From: Candidatus Poribacteria bacterium
GTDB taxonomy: Bacteria > Poribacteria > WGA-4E > WGA-3G
Assembly (NCBI GenBank): GCA_028824125.1
Contig: JAPPES010000019.1
Coordinates: forward strand, 1-45,170
DNA: 45,170 nucleotides
Direction: 5' to 3'
Under the pieces are notes generated by a model that saw only the letters and a program-made list of their open reading frames with translations, was not told where the DNA came from and searched no databases. Below, piece by piece: positions 23,954 to 34,400 of this stretch. The position numbers and the translations under genes are program-made. Numbering within the stretch: position 1 is the stretch's first letter; each line of letters opens with the position of its first letter.

Positions 23954-24955
23954 ATGAAACAGAAAAGAAATAGGACAATAGGATCAGTTAAATCAGAGCT
24001 ACTCACAAAAGCACGTGAGGCAGCTTTATCTGCTATTCAAATTTTCAATTCACCTTTGCTTCTTTTTAAGTCAGAAACCTTTATCGTCCTTATGGTAATA
24101 GCATGGACATATATGCTTCATGCTTATTATAGGTCTAAAGGGATCGAATACCGTTACTATGAACAGAAGAAGAAAAGAAGATCTTTTGAGCGGATTGAAA
24201 ATAAGCGGACTAAACATAAGTCCTATAAATACTGGGAACTTTCAAAATGTCTAAAATGTAGTGAGTCCCCGATCGACCGTGACACAACTAATAACTTAGA
24301 ATTTCTGATTGGTATACGTAATGAGATTGAACACCAAATGACTCGATCACTTGATAATTATCTGTGTGGTTACTATCAAGCGTGTGCCTTGAATTTCAAT
24401 AGATACGTAAAAGAACTCTTTGGAGACAAATATGGCATTGATAATCACTTGGTGTTCAGCATTCAGTTCATGAAATTATCAGAAGACCAAATACTCGGTT
24501 CTAAACCTGAAGCGGATATTCCAGAAAACCTACGAACATATATTACCGAATTTAATGCCAGTCTTTCAGAAGCTCAATTAAAAAGTGAACGTTACGCTAT
24601 CCGTCTAGCGTTCGAACCAAAGTCAGTAAATCGACCAGGACAAGCAGATAATGTAATTACCTTTGTTAGACCAGACTCGGAAACTTCTCTTGAGAACAAT
24701 GATACATTGTACGTAATGAAAAAAGAAGTAGAACGTCCCAAATTTCTTCCTTCTGCTGTTGCTGCAAAAGTGCGAGATGCAGGATTTGTAAACTTTAGGA
24801 CTCAACCTGAACATGTCAAAATGTGGCAAGCAGAAGATGCTAAGAATCCAAGCAAAGGTTTCGGTATAGAAGTAGAAGGACAATGGTATTGGTATGAAAC
24901 TTGGATTGCCCGTTGTCTTGAGTTGTGTGAAGCTGCGGGTGACCGATATCGATAA
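23954..24955 (+). CDS. DUF3644 protein, HEPN-like
   Basis: 333 aa from ATG 23954 (MKQKRNRTIGSV); the frame is open 44 codons further but that part is not conserved-looking. Residues 15-60 carry the DUF3644 signature: AREAALSAIQIFNSPLLLFK followed by SETFIVLMVIAWTYMLHAYY. At about 125 LIGIRNEIEHQMT contains R-N-x3-H, the HEPN ribonuclease motif (R-x4-6-H with a polar residue after R). HEPN proteins cut RNA in toxin-antitoxin and abortive systems. The C-terminal third includes a segment resembling a small winged module (DAGFVNFRTQPEHVKMWQAE). Its role in the island, such as an RNA-cutting effector, is inferred. Confidence 0.8.
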   Translation: MKQKRNRTIGSVKSELLTKAREAALSAIQIFNSPLLLFKSETFIVLMVIAWTYMLHAYYRSKGIEYRYYEQKKKRRSFERIENKRTKHKSYKYWELSKCLKCSESPIDRDTTNNLEFLIGIRNEIEHQMTRSLDNYLCGYYQACALNFNRYVKELFGDKYGIDNHLVFSIQFMKLSEDQILGSKPEADIPENLRTYITEFNASLSEAQLKSERYAIRLAFEPKSVNRPGQADNVITFVRPDSETSLENNDTLYVMKKEVERPKFLPSAVAAKVRDAGFVNFRTQPEHVKMWQAEDAKNPSKGFGIEVEGQWYWYETWIARCLELCEAAGDRYR

Positions 24956-25141
24956 CTTTCAAACCTCGACATCTCAAGCAGCATAGACGATTAAATGTTA
25001 AAGTAATGAACTATCTCTTGATGCAGCATGTGAACCGTTCAGCACGCAAAATATTTCATCAGATACGACATGAACTATCAGGACAAAGACAGATGCTGTC
25101 TGATCTCAGTAAGCATTTTCATAAACAAATACATAAAGTAC

Positions 25142-25184
25142 ACTGATAAACATTAATGTCTGAAACATTTTGATAAATATCAGT
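25142..25184. promoter_or_regulatory. Inverted repeat upstream of small gene
   Basis: ACTGATA (25142-25148) and TATCAGT (25178-25184) form a 7-bp inverted repeat with 29 bases between, 40 bases before the start at 25225. AT-rich surroundings suggest a promoter region; the repeat may be an operator. Confidence 0.3.
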
Positions 25185-25224
25185 TATTTTACCCTACATA
25201 CTTATAGAAAAGGAGAACTCACAC

Positions 25225-25656
25225 ATGCAATTTGCCAGAAGTGGATGGTTTGAGCCTTATGAAGGTGATAACGAAGGGAAAGAGGTATATATCAAATTCA
25301 ATGAGGATCGACACATTCTTGAATTAGACATGTGCTCTGAGACAGACTTCAACATTAAACAAATTAAAGTGCCAATTGGTTCCGGATGTATTGAAATCCA
25401 AGAAGGGCTGATCCACTTTCCCGATTTCATCACAATTGAAGAAGCACAGAATAAATGTTCAAATGATAAAAGTCTAAAAATTCTTGTTGAATACAACCGT
25501 TCTACATCTATAAAAACGGCTTGGATAGAAAAAGAGAGATGGGATGCTGCCGTTGTATGCAATGGTGAACTGACAGGGCGCGCAAGGCTTGTTAGTAAAA
25601 ATGCAGGGCAACAAGTGATTCCTAACTTACCAATTGCTGAGATTAAAATATTTTGA
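25225..25656 (+). CDS. Hypothetical beta-rich protein, 143 aa
   Basis: Start preceded by aaaaggag. Short strands alternate with turns throughout (FNEDRHILELDMCSETDFNI, SLKILVEYNRSTSIKTAWIE), without signal peptide, membrane segment or catalytic motif. It lies between the DUF3644 and DUF1156 genes, is on the same strand and has its own upstream region. It might be a sensor, immunity or adaptor protein of the island, but nothing in it says so. Confidence 0.7.
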   Translation: MQFARSGWFEPYEGDNEGKEVYIKFNEDRHILELDMCSETDFNIKQIKVPIGSGCIEIQEGLIHFPDFITIEEAQNKCSNDKSLKILVEYNRSTSIKTAWIEKERWDAAVVCNGELTGRARLVSKNAGQQVIPNLPIAEIKIF

Positions 25657-25712
25657 GAGGGAACCCGAGTCGGGAACTGTTCAGAGAATAAAGTATCAAG
25701 AAATGGATAACC

Positions 25713-25741
25713 TTGTTCAATTACCACTTACGTGTTATGAT
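25713..25741 (+). promoter_or_regulatory. Promoter of the DUF1156-DUF499 unit
   Basis: TTGTTC (25713-25718) and TATGAT (25736-25741) with a 17-base spacer, 26 bases before the DUF1156 start codon. It would separate this unit from the CBASS unit. Confidence 0.55.
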
Positions 25742-25767
25742 GTATCAAAATAAACAAAGGAAACACC

Positions 25768-28545
25768 ATGTCCGACCGCAAAAAATTAATTGAAGTCGCT
25801 TTACCTTTAGATGACATCAACCGAGAATCTGCCCGCGAAAAATCTGGCGGGCCTTCCCGGGGACATCCTGTTAAGCTGCACCAATGGTGGGCTCGCCGTC
25901 CCTTAAAGGCGTGTAGGGCAGTGTTGTTTGCATCTCTCGTTGACGATCCTTCCAGTCCTCATCTTGCTGACAAGTTTCCAACAGAGAAAGACCAAAAAGA
26001 TGAACGTGAACATTTATTCAGAATTATCAGAGATTTGGTAGAATGGGAAAATGGTAATAATGAAGATATCTTAGAAGAAGCACGTGCCGAAATCCTCAAG
26101 TCAACAGATGGTGCCCCTCCGCCTATGTTAGACTCATTTTGTGGTAGAGGTTCAATTCCGTTGGAAGCACAGCGACTTGGCTTAGAGGCACACGGCAGTG
26201 ATCTCAATCCTGTCGCGGTTCTCATCACTAAAGCAACGATCGATATCCCGTCCCGGTTTAGGGGCTGCCCCCCAGTTAACTCTGGTGTACAGGATACTTT
26301 GGGGCAGATCGAAACATGGAAGGGTGCGTCTGGATTGGCAGAAGATGTCCGCTACTATGGAGAGCGAATTCGGGAAGAAACCGAAAAGAGAATTGGACAC
26401 CTATATCCGAAAGTGAAATTACCAAAGGAATATGGAGACAAAAAAGCTACAGTCATTGCCTGGGTTTGGGCAAGAACAGCTAAATGTCATAATCCTGCTT
26501 GTAAGGCAAAGATGCCCCTCGTCACCTCTTTTTGGCTATCAAAGACAAAAGGAAAGAAAGCATGGATCGAACCGCTGGTCAATAAAGCAAGTAAGGAAGT
26601 AGAATTTGAGGTGAAAATGGGTGAAGGTATGCCTCCTGAACCTACGAAAATAGGGAGAGGTGCCCGTTTCCGTTGTCTTGTATGTTATCAAGACAGTCCT
26701 GAGCAATACATCAAAAATGAAAGTATGGAAGGGCGGATAGATACACAACTAATGGCAATTGTCGCTGAAGGGAAACGTGGACGAATTTATCTCTCACCCT
26801 CGAAAGAACATGAGGAAATTGCAAAATCCGCAAAACCGAAATGGTCACCTGAACTTGAGATGAACCGTGACACCTCAAATTTAGTTAGTGGACGTGGCTA
26901 CGGTTTCTTTACATGGGCGGATCTATTTACACAGCGCCAATTGACTGCTCTATCTACTCTTACTGATTTGTTGAATGATGTAAAAGATCAAATCATGGAA
27001 GATGCTATTAAAGCGGAATATGAAGATCCCCAAAATTATACTGGGGCCGTGTTGACCTACTTGGCATTTGCTCTTGATAGAGTTGCAATGGCATGTAATA
27101 CATTTGCTCGATGGAGAGCTGGGACTCAAACAATACAGATGGCTTTTGGAAAACAAGTTTTAGCAATGATCTGGGATTTTGGTGAGACTAATGTTCTTGC
27201 CACCGCAACAGGAAGTTGGTCGAAAGCTATAGAACATACAGTAGACGCTCTACCTTTTTTAGGTAATGATCAAAACGGTTTCGCTTATCAATCGGATGCC
27301 ACTTCAACAGATTTAGAAAAATCTCAGTACCTCGTATCCACTGACCCACCGTATTATGACAATGTAGGTTACGCTGATTTATCAGACTTCTTCTATGTAT
27401 GGCTACGGCGAAGTTTGAGACATATCTATCCCGATCTGTTTAAGTTAATGCTTGTTCCAAAAAATGAAGAATTAGTTGCTGCACACCATCGTTTTGATGG
27501 AGATAAGACAAAAAGTAACGAACACTTCTCGGAAGGATTAGGTAAAGCCTTTTCGCATCTAAGGGATTGCACTCACCCCGATTATCCAATGACCGTCTAT
27601 TATGCTTTCAGACAATCTGAAACCGATAAGAAAGGGGACAGTGCTGCTTCAACGGGATGGGAAACAATGCTTGAGGGGCTACTCAAAGCAGAATTTCAGA
27701 TTACAGGAACATGGCCAATTGAAACAGAAACACGAACGCGTCAAGTGGCAATTGGAACAAACGCCCTGGCTTCCTCAATTGTCCTTGTTTGTCGTCCACG
27801 TCCCGATGATGCAAAGATGATTGGACGTAGAGATTTCATTTCAGAACTCCGTAGAGAGCTTCCTGATGCACTACAAAATTTACAGTCAGGTAGCATTGCT
27901 CCCGTCGATTTGGCACAAGCAGCTATCGGTCCCGGCATGGCAGTATTTTCACGTTATAGCAGTGTCCTTGAAAAGAACGGAGGTCCAATGCGTGTCCGGA
28001 CTGCCCTACAAATTATTAACGCTGAACTTGATGCGTATTTCACAGAGCAGGAAGGTGATCTTGATGCCGATACCCGTTTTTGTGTTTCGTGGTTTGAACA
28101 GTACGGAATGACAGAGGCAGACTATGGTGATGCTGATGTGCTTGCGCGTGCCAGGGACACGAGCGTAGAGGGTATAGCCGAATCTGGCGTTCTTCATGCC
28201 CGCGCTGGAAGAGTCCGTTTACTAAACCGGGACGAGTATCCGGGTGAATGGGATCCGGCTTCGGATAGCAATCTCAATACATGGAAATGCACACAGTACC
28301 TAATTCGCGCACTGGACCAGGGTGGTGAAACCGAAACGGCAAAGTTAGTCTTTCAGCTGGGGAGTGAACAGAGTGAAAATGCACGTGCGTTAGCTTACCG
28401 ACTATACGCTATTTGTGACCGAAATGGATGGGCACAAGAGGCGATTCCTTACAACACACTCGTCACCTCATGGGCAAATATTCAGGAGGCACGTAGGGAT
28501 ATAGCAGAGCTGCCTGAACAACTACCTTTACCTGAGGAATCTTGA
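25768..28545 (+). CDS. DUF1156 DNA methyltransferase with Zn-ribbon
   Basis: 925 aa. Begins with the DUF1156 signature (LIEVALPLDDINRESARE, HQWWARRPLKACRAVLFASL). Motif I LDSFCGRGSIPLEA at about 120 followed by GSDLNPVAV is the AdoMet site; motif IV STDPPYYDN at about 524 is the catalytic loop of amino-methyltransferases, most likely N6-adenine. A Zn-ribbon lies between (CHNPACKAK and FRCLVC). Such proteins are annotated as adenine-specific methylases with Zn-ribbon and recur with DUF499 ATPases and SNF2 or other helicases in defence islands. It probably marks self DNA for the companion genes, as in DISARM or BREX; the target is unknown. DUF499 starts 46 bases downstream. Confidence 0.93.
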   Translation: MSDRKKLIEVALPLDDINRESAREKSGGPSRGHPVKLHQWWARRPLKACRAVLFASLVDDPSSPHLADKFPTEKDQKDEREHLFRIIRDLVEWENGNNEDILEEARAEILKSTDGAPPPMLDSFCGRGSIPLEAQRLGLEAHGSDLNPVAVLITKATIDIPSRFRGCPPVNSGVQDTLGQIETWKGASGLAEDVRYYGERIREETEKRIGHLYPKVKLPKEYGDKKATVIAWVWARTAKCHNPACKAKMPLVTSFWLSKTKGKKAWIEPLVNKASKEVEFEVKMGEGMPPEPTKIGRGARFRCLVCYQDSPEQYIKNESMEGRIDTQLMAIVAEGKRGRIYLSPSKEHEEIAKSAKPKWSPELEMNRDTSNLVSGRGYGFFTWADLFTQRQLTALSTLTDLLNDVKDQIMEDAIKAEYEDPQNYTGAVLTYLAFALDRVAMACNTFARWRAGTQTIQMAFGKQVLAMIWDFGETNVLATATGSWSKAIEHTVDALPFLGNDQNGFAYQSDATSTDLEKSQYLVSTDPPYYDNVGYADLSDFFYVWLRRSLRHIYPDLFKLMLVPKNEELVAAHHRFDGDKTKSNEHFSEGLGKAFSHLRDCTHPDYPMTVYYAFRQSETDKKGDSAASTGWETMLEGLLKAEFQITGTWPIETETRTRQVAIGTNALASSIVLVCRPRPDDAKMIGRRDFISELRRELPDALQNLQSGSIAPVDLAQAAIGPGMAVFSRYSSVLEKNGGPMRVRTALQIINAELDAYFTEQEGDLDADTRFCVSWFEQYGMTEADYGDADVLARARDTSVEGIAESGVLHARAGRVRLLNRDEYPGEWDPASDSNLNTWKCTQYLIRALDQGGETETAKLVFQLGSEQSENARALAYRLYAICDRNGWAQEAIPYNTLVTSWANIQEARRDIAELPEQLPLPEES

Positions 28546-28591
28546 ATGAATAGAGTTATCTGAATAGAGAACTTGGAATTGGAGGTATACT

Positions 28592-31399
28592 GTGGCACTG
28601 AAACCGTGGAGAGAAGTTGTTACCCCACATCCAGATGTCGCCGAAGGACGTTACCATAATGCAGAGTTTGCTGTTAACTTGGCAGAGGTCGTTGCAGGTA
28701 CGGCTGACACAGAATATCAAGACCCGATAGAATTTTTTGAACGCACCTACTTAACGGACGGCATGGGGCAACTTCTTACCTCCGCTGTTGAGCGATTAGC
28801 AGGCAATGGTGGAGAACCGATCATCCAGCTAAAAACAGCGTTTGGTGGCGGTAAAACACATAGCATGTTAGCGTTATATCATCTTCTCAGTGGGAAGGTA
28901 ACACCTGACCAGATGGAAGGGGTAGAACACATCCTCAGTGAAGCACAAGTGAGCGAAGTACCTGATGCACGGATTGCTGTTATTGTAGGAACAGATCTCA
29001 ATCCGACCGTGACACGGGATGTCAATGGCGTTAATGTCCGGACGCTTTGGGGTGATATTGCTGCACAACTTGGTGGTCAGGAAGGCTATGCGATTGTGAA
29101 AGAAGCAGATGAAAAAGGCGTTGCTCCTGGTGCTAACGACCTAACTATGCTTCTTAACCAATTCGGTCCCGCTGTTATTCTCATTGATGAATTGGTGGCT
29201 TATGCCCGCAACATCTACGTTGATAACGACCTCCCTGCTGGCACATTTGACTCTAATTTAACTTTTGTGCAGTCCTTAACGGAAGCCGTCAAACGTTCGG
29301 ATCGTAGTCAACTCATTGCATCAATACCGGAGTCTGACATTGAAATCGGCGGCGATGCAGGGCAAGCGGCGTTAGTACGAATTGAAGCAATTGTTGGGAG
29401 ACTTGAAAATATATGGAGACCTGTTGGTGCAAACGAAGGATTTGAGATTGTTCGTCGGCGACTTTTCTCACAAGTAAAAGATAAAACCGCACGCGATAAG
29501 GTATGTCGTGCGTTCATCAAGTTATACGATGACAACCCTTCCGATTTTCCTTCTGAATGCCGCGAAACAACTTATCTTGATAGACTCCGTCAGGCATATC
29601 CTATCCACCCGGAACTCTTTGACAGACTCTATGACGACTGGTCACCACTTGATACTTTTCAGAAAACGCGTGGTGTGTTGCGTCTCATGGCAGCAGTTAT
29701 TCATCACTTATGGGCGAACAATGATCGTTCAGGACTGATTTTACCCGGTTCAATTCCATTAAATACTCGGAATGTGCGTGAAGAGTTGCTACGTTATCTC
29801 GCTGATGGGTGGAACGCTGTTGTAGACAAAGACGTTGATGGTCTAAATTCCGAAACACGCGCAATTGATGCAGGAAACACACGTTTTGGCAAACACGCTG
29901 CAGCACAGAACGTTGCACGTGCAATCTTTATGGGCAGCGCACCGCATGCGAGTGATCAAAATGTGCGCGGTATTGAGGAGATACGGATAAATCTCGGCGT
30001 TGCACACCCCGATGAGTCTGTCTCTGTGTTTATCGATGCCAAGAAACACATGGAAAATCGGCTAACACATCTTTACTCCCGCGCCCAGCGATACTGGTAT
30101 GATACACATCCTAACCTGCGCCGAACAATGGAGGATCGCGCTGCAAAGTTAGAACCTGAGAAGGTGGAAGCGGATATTGTCCGTCGCTTACGACAGATAC
30201 GTGACCGAGGCGATTTCAAAGCTGTCCACATTTGCCCTACATCAATCGACGTGCCAGATGAATCGGAAACAAGATTGGTCCTTCTATCACCTGCAAGTGG
30301 ACATAAAACAAGACAGCAAAATTCAGATGCCATCAGAGCCGCAACAGAGATTTTAAACAAACGCGGTGATAGTCCAAGAACCTACAGCAACATGCTTATC
30401 TTTGTCGCACTTGATGATGGTGAATGGGAGTCGCTTGACAAGGAAACACGTCGATACCTTGCGTGGGATTCGATTGTCCAAGATGCAAAAGCACTGAACC
30501 TCGATGCTAATCAACAGAGCGAAGCGAGCGAAGGAAAAGATCAGTGCAACGAAACCGTTGGTATGCGACTCAACGATGCATATAGATGGCTGCTTGTACC
30601 AACGCAAGAAGGCACAGACCCAGTAGAATGGGAAATTGTCCGCATTTCCGGTGCGGAGGAAAATCCGGTTACCAAAGCCGTAAAGAAAGTCCAAAGCGAT
30701 GAGCAGTTAATTACCAAATGGTCCCCGGCACTGCTACAAATGGAACTGAATCGTTGGCTATGGAAAGAAGACGTGCCTCATGTTAGTCTCAAGCACGTGT
30801 GGGATTGTCTTGCGACGTATCTGTATATGCCTCGTCTGCGTGATTCTGGTGTTCTGCTCGATACTGTCAGAGAGGGGCTCAAAACAACAGAGTGGTTCGG
30901 ATATGCAGATAGTGTTGGCGACGATGGTAAATATAAGGGGTTGCAATTCGGCAGAGTCGGTAGTTCTGTATATATCAATGAGGCGAGTGTGCTGATAAAA
31001 CCGGACGTGGCAGCGGTGCAACTTGCAGCAGAACAAGCAACTGACGAATCAAAAGGTCAACAAGATTCAGAAGCAACTGACACGGGACAAAGCGATCAAG
31101 GCTCTACTGATTCAAAAGGTGAAACGGAAGATGAAACTGGAACCGATACTGCCCAAACTGTGTCTCCGAAACGTTTTTACGGCACCGTTACCCTTGATCC
31201 GATACGAGCAGCCAGAGATGCACAACAGGTTATAGATGAAGTGGTGCAACACCTTACCAGCCTCACAGGAGCGAAAGTTGAAATAACGATGGATATTCAA
31301 GCCAATGTGCCGGATGGCGTGCCAGAAAATGTAGTTGTTATTGTGTCGGAGAATTGTAAAACCTTAAAGTTTACTGCTCAAGGATTTGAGGAAGAGTAG
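28592..31399 (+). CDS. DUF499 P-loop ATPase
   Basis: 935 aa, GTG start after ggagg. N-terminal DUF499 hallmark KPWREVVTPHPDVAEGRYHN and AEFAVNLAEVV. Walker A FGGGKTHSML at about 85-95 and Walker B AVILIDELVAYA at about 195. A middle region contains the conserved YPIHPELFDRLYDDW. An acidic low-complexity linker (about 815-856, rich in D, E, S, T, Q) separates a C-terminal region of about 80 residues. DUF499 proteins form part of multi-gene defence loci with DUF1156 methylases; the biochemical role is not settled. The length fits a complete protein. Confidence 0.92.
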   Translation: MALKPWREVVTPHPDVAEGRYHNAEFAVNLAEVVAGTADTEYQDPIEFFERTYLTDGMGQLLTSAVERLAGNGGEPIIQLKTAFGGGKTHSMLALYHLLSGKVTPDQMEGVEHILSEAQVSEVPDARIAVIVGTDLNPTVTRDVNGVNVRTLWGDIAAQLGGQEGYAIVKEADEKGVAPGANDLTMLLNQFGPAVILIDELVAYARNIYVDNDLPAGTFDSNLTFVQSLTEAVKRSDRSQLIASIPESDIEIGGDAGQAALVRIEAIVGRLENIWRPVGANEGFEIVRRRLFSQVKDKTARDKVCRAFIKLYDDNPSDFPSECRETTYLDRLRQAYPIHPELFDRLYDDWSPLDTFQKTRGVLRLMAAVIHHLWANNDRSGLILPGSIPLNTRNVREELLRYLADGWNAVVDKDVDGLNSETRAIDAGNTRFGKHAAAQNVARAIFMGSAPHASDQNVRGIEEIRINLGVAHPDESVSVFIDAKKHMENRLTHLYSRAQRYWYDTHPNLRRTMEDRAAKLEPEKVEADIVRRLRQIRDRGDFKAVHICPTSIDVPDESETRLVLLSPASGHKTRQQNSDAIRAATEILNKRGDSPRTYSNMLIFVALDDGEWESLDKETRRYLAWDSIVQDAKALNLDANQQSEASEGKDQCNETVGMRLNDAYRWLLVPTQEGTDPVEWEIVRISGAEENPVTKAVKKVQSDEQLITKWSPALLQMELNRWLWKEDVPHVSLKHVWDCLATYLYMPRLRDSGVLLDTVREGLKTTEWFGYADSVGDDGKYKGLQFGRVGSSVYINEASVLIKPDVAAVQLAAEQATDESKGQQDSEATDTGQSDQGSTDSKGETEDETGTDTAQTVSPKRFYGTVTLDPIRAARDAQQVIDEVVQHLTSLTGAKVEITMDIQANVPDGVPENVVVIVSENCKTLKFTAQGFEEE

Positions 31400-31423
31400 G
31401 TTGGAACTACAAACGAGAACCAG

Positions 31424-31453
31424 TTGCAATCTGCTCGCCTTGCATGTTATCAT
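31424..31453 (+). promoter_or_regulatory. Candidate promoter of the FRG-TPR gene
   Basis: TTGCAA (31424-31429), 18-base spacer, TATCAT (31448-31453). The part GCCTTGCATGTTATCATTA closely matches the stronger promoter of the next TPR gene at 35802 (GCCTGCATGTTATTATTA). Confidence 0.5.
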
Positions 31454-31486
31454 TACCCTCAAGTAATCCGCAATGTAGAGAAGAAA

Positions 31487-34400
31487 ATGAACACCCAAAT
31501 AACCGAACTAAACAGAATTTTAGAAATAATCGGTAAGATAGCAAAAATATCTGCTGATGGCGATTACATCTACCGTGGTGAACCGAAATGCTATGAGAAA
31601 GTATCATCAGGCCTCTGGCGCAAACTTAATGATCTCGATTTGACGGACTTTGATATAGAAGACGTTCAAAATACACAACTAAATGAGGCTAAAAAGTTCA
31701 CCGATGAGACAGACGAGTTTGAGATCCTAATTGAAATTCAACACTTTGGAGGAAAAACCAATATAATTGATTTCACAGAGGATTACTACATCGCTCTTTT
31801 CTTCGCTGCTGATGGTTTCCCTGACAAAGATGGTAGGATAATTTTGCAAAACAGAGAAGGTGACATAAAAGACTGGATCAAAGAACTTCCAAACCGAAGT
31901 AGAAGGAGTCGTCCTGAGGTGCAGAAAAGCGTATTTGTCCAACCGCCTGATGGTTTCATTATACCGGACGAGCAAATTATAATTCCGAAGGACCTTAAAC
32001 GTCAGATATTAGAGTACATCAGAGATAAATTCGATATTTCTATTGAAACCATCTACCACGACCTCCACGGCTTTATCAGAAATCAGGACAGTCGTTGGAA
32101 TGCTTATTTAGAGCTTAAACGAGGTAGTGAATCTCAAGATATTGGCGATAAAATAACTCACCCTGAAGAAAGAACTGAGCATTATTTGCAGGCAGCTACA
32201 CATTTCACCAATGCAATAAACCTAATGCCTACTTCTGCAGAGACATATTACAATCGCGGGCGTGCCTATCATCAATTGGGTGAGTTTGACTCTGCAATAC
32301 AAGACTATAACATCGCTATAAAACTACAACCAACTTTAACCGAAGCTTATGACAATCGGGGTCTTATTTACGATGAAAGAGATGAGTTTGATTTTGCAAT
32401 TCAAGACTACAATACTGTGATAGAATTGGATCCAAATAGGGTGGATTCCTTTATTAATCGTGGGGGTGCTTACGGTGGAAAAGGAGATTACGATCAGGCG
32501 ATTGAGGATTGCACCAAAGCCATACAACTAAACCCCGATAATGCTGGAGCTTATAACAATCGTGGAATTGCTTATAGTAACAAAGAAAAGTATGAGCAAG
32601 CGATTATGGACTATGATAAAGCTATAGAGCTGGAACCAGATTATGTCAATGCTTATTATAATCGAGGATTAACTTACAGTAGAAAAAATGAGTTTGATTC
32701 GGCAATTCAGGATTATAATAAAGTAATAGAGTTGAACCCTAATAGTTCCAATGTTTATAATAGCCGTGGTACTGCTTATAGTCAAAAAGCTGAATTTAAA
32801 TTAGCAATTGAGGATTATAACAAATCTATGGAGTTAAACTCCAGTGATGCCAGTATCTACTACAATCGCGGGAAGAGTTACCAGATCCAAGGTAAGTTAG
32901 AACAGGCAATTGAAGACTATGACAAAGCTATAGAACTGAATCAGATTTATGCTGATGCTTATGTTAACCGTGCTGTGATTTATCTTCATAACGGTGAAAT
33001 TGATTTTGCCATCACCGATTGTGACACTGCTATTACACTGCAAGCAAAACCTGATAGGAAAACTGCCTATTATTGTCGTGGTATTGCTTACCGTTACAAG
33101 GGGAAGTACAATAATTCAATCGACGATCTGACACAAGTAATTGACATAGACTCAAATTTTGCGGGTGCTTATTATAACCGTGGTAAAGCTTACGGGTTCA
33201 GGCAAGATTTTGAAAAAGCCATTAAGGATTACTCCAAGGCGATAGAACTAATGCCTGAAGCGGTTGAAGCGTATTGGCTTCGCGGACTATCCTATAGCAT
33301 TAAAGGTGATATGAAAAATGCCATTGAAAACTATAATCAAGTAATAAACCTACAGCCTGATAATGCTGAAGCGTACAGTGTTCGTGCTACAGCTTATTTC
33401 TTCGAAGGTGATTCTGACAATGCTATTGAGGATTACAATACAGCAATAAAGTTGAAACCTGATGCCGTTGAAATATATAGTCTGTGTGGACTGGCACATC
33501 ATTTAAAGGGCGATTTTGACAGTGCTATTGCTTGTCTAGATGACGCGCTCCGTTTGAATCCAGACAATGCATTTGCCTATACAGTGCTTGGATCTATTTA
33601 TGATCGCAAAGGTGAGTTTGACAACGCCATTATCAACTTGAATGAGGCAATCCGACTGGATCCAGATTTTCATGTAGCATACTACACTCGTGCTACCGTT
33701 TATGCCCACAAAGATGATGTAGACCAAGCTATTAAGGACTACAACACGGCAATAGAAATAAGTCCAACTTTTGCTGAAGCATATCTCTATCGCGGGGTTG
33801 CCTATGGCATTGAAGAACAATTTGACAAAAGTATTACAGACATTACGAAAGCAATAGAACTTAAACCAAATTTTACAGACGCTTACCATGCCCGCGGTCT
33901 TATCTATCGTGATAAAGAAGATTTTGACAACGCTATTAGTGACCTCAGCATAGTTATAAAACAACAACCTGATAATGCAAGAGCGTATAACGATCGCGGG
34001 GCTGTCTACTGTAGCACAGAAGATTTTTATAGTGCCATTATAGACTTTACCTCGGCTATAAAGCACAATTCAGATTTTATTGATGCGTATCGAAACCGCG
34101 GACTCGCCTACTACTGTATAAACGATTTCAGCAATGGTATAAAGGACTTTAGCAAGGTCGTTCAATTGGCACCTAACGATGCAGTTGCATATCATGAACG
34201 CGGTAAGTGTTATTTTTTAAAAATGGATTATGACAACGCTATCGATGACTTTGCCTCGGCGATAAGACTAAATCCAAATGTAGTTGATTACTACTACAAC
34301 CGTGGAGTTATTTACAATAAAACTAACAACTTTGCTAAAGCAATTAATGACTTTAGTAAGGCAATTGAGTTAGAACCTAATTATACTGAAACTTATGTAA

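Noticed and set aside
25768..28545. BREX PglX methyltransferase
   Set aside because: Start signature and Zn-ribbon are those of DUF1156, and no PglZ, BrxC or BrxL gene is present.
17876..31399. Canonical DISARM
   Set aside because: DISARM needs drmA/drmB-type DUF1998 proteins, usually a PLD gene drmC; none is visible. Helicase, DUF1156 and DUF499 form a different set.
33536..34066. 176-aa minus-strand open frame inside the giant TPR gene
   Set aside because: Same cause as above; the + strand frame has clear domains.
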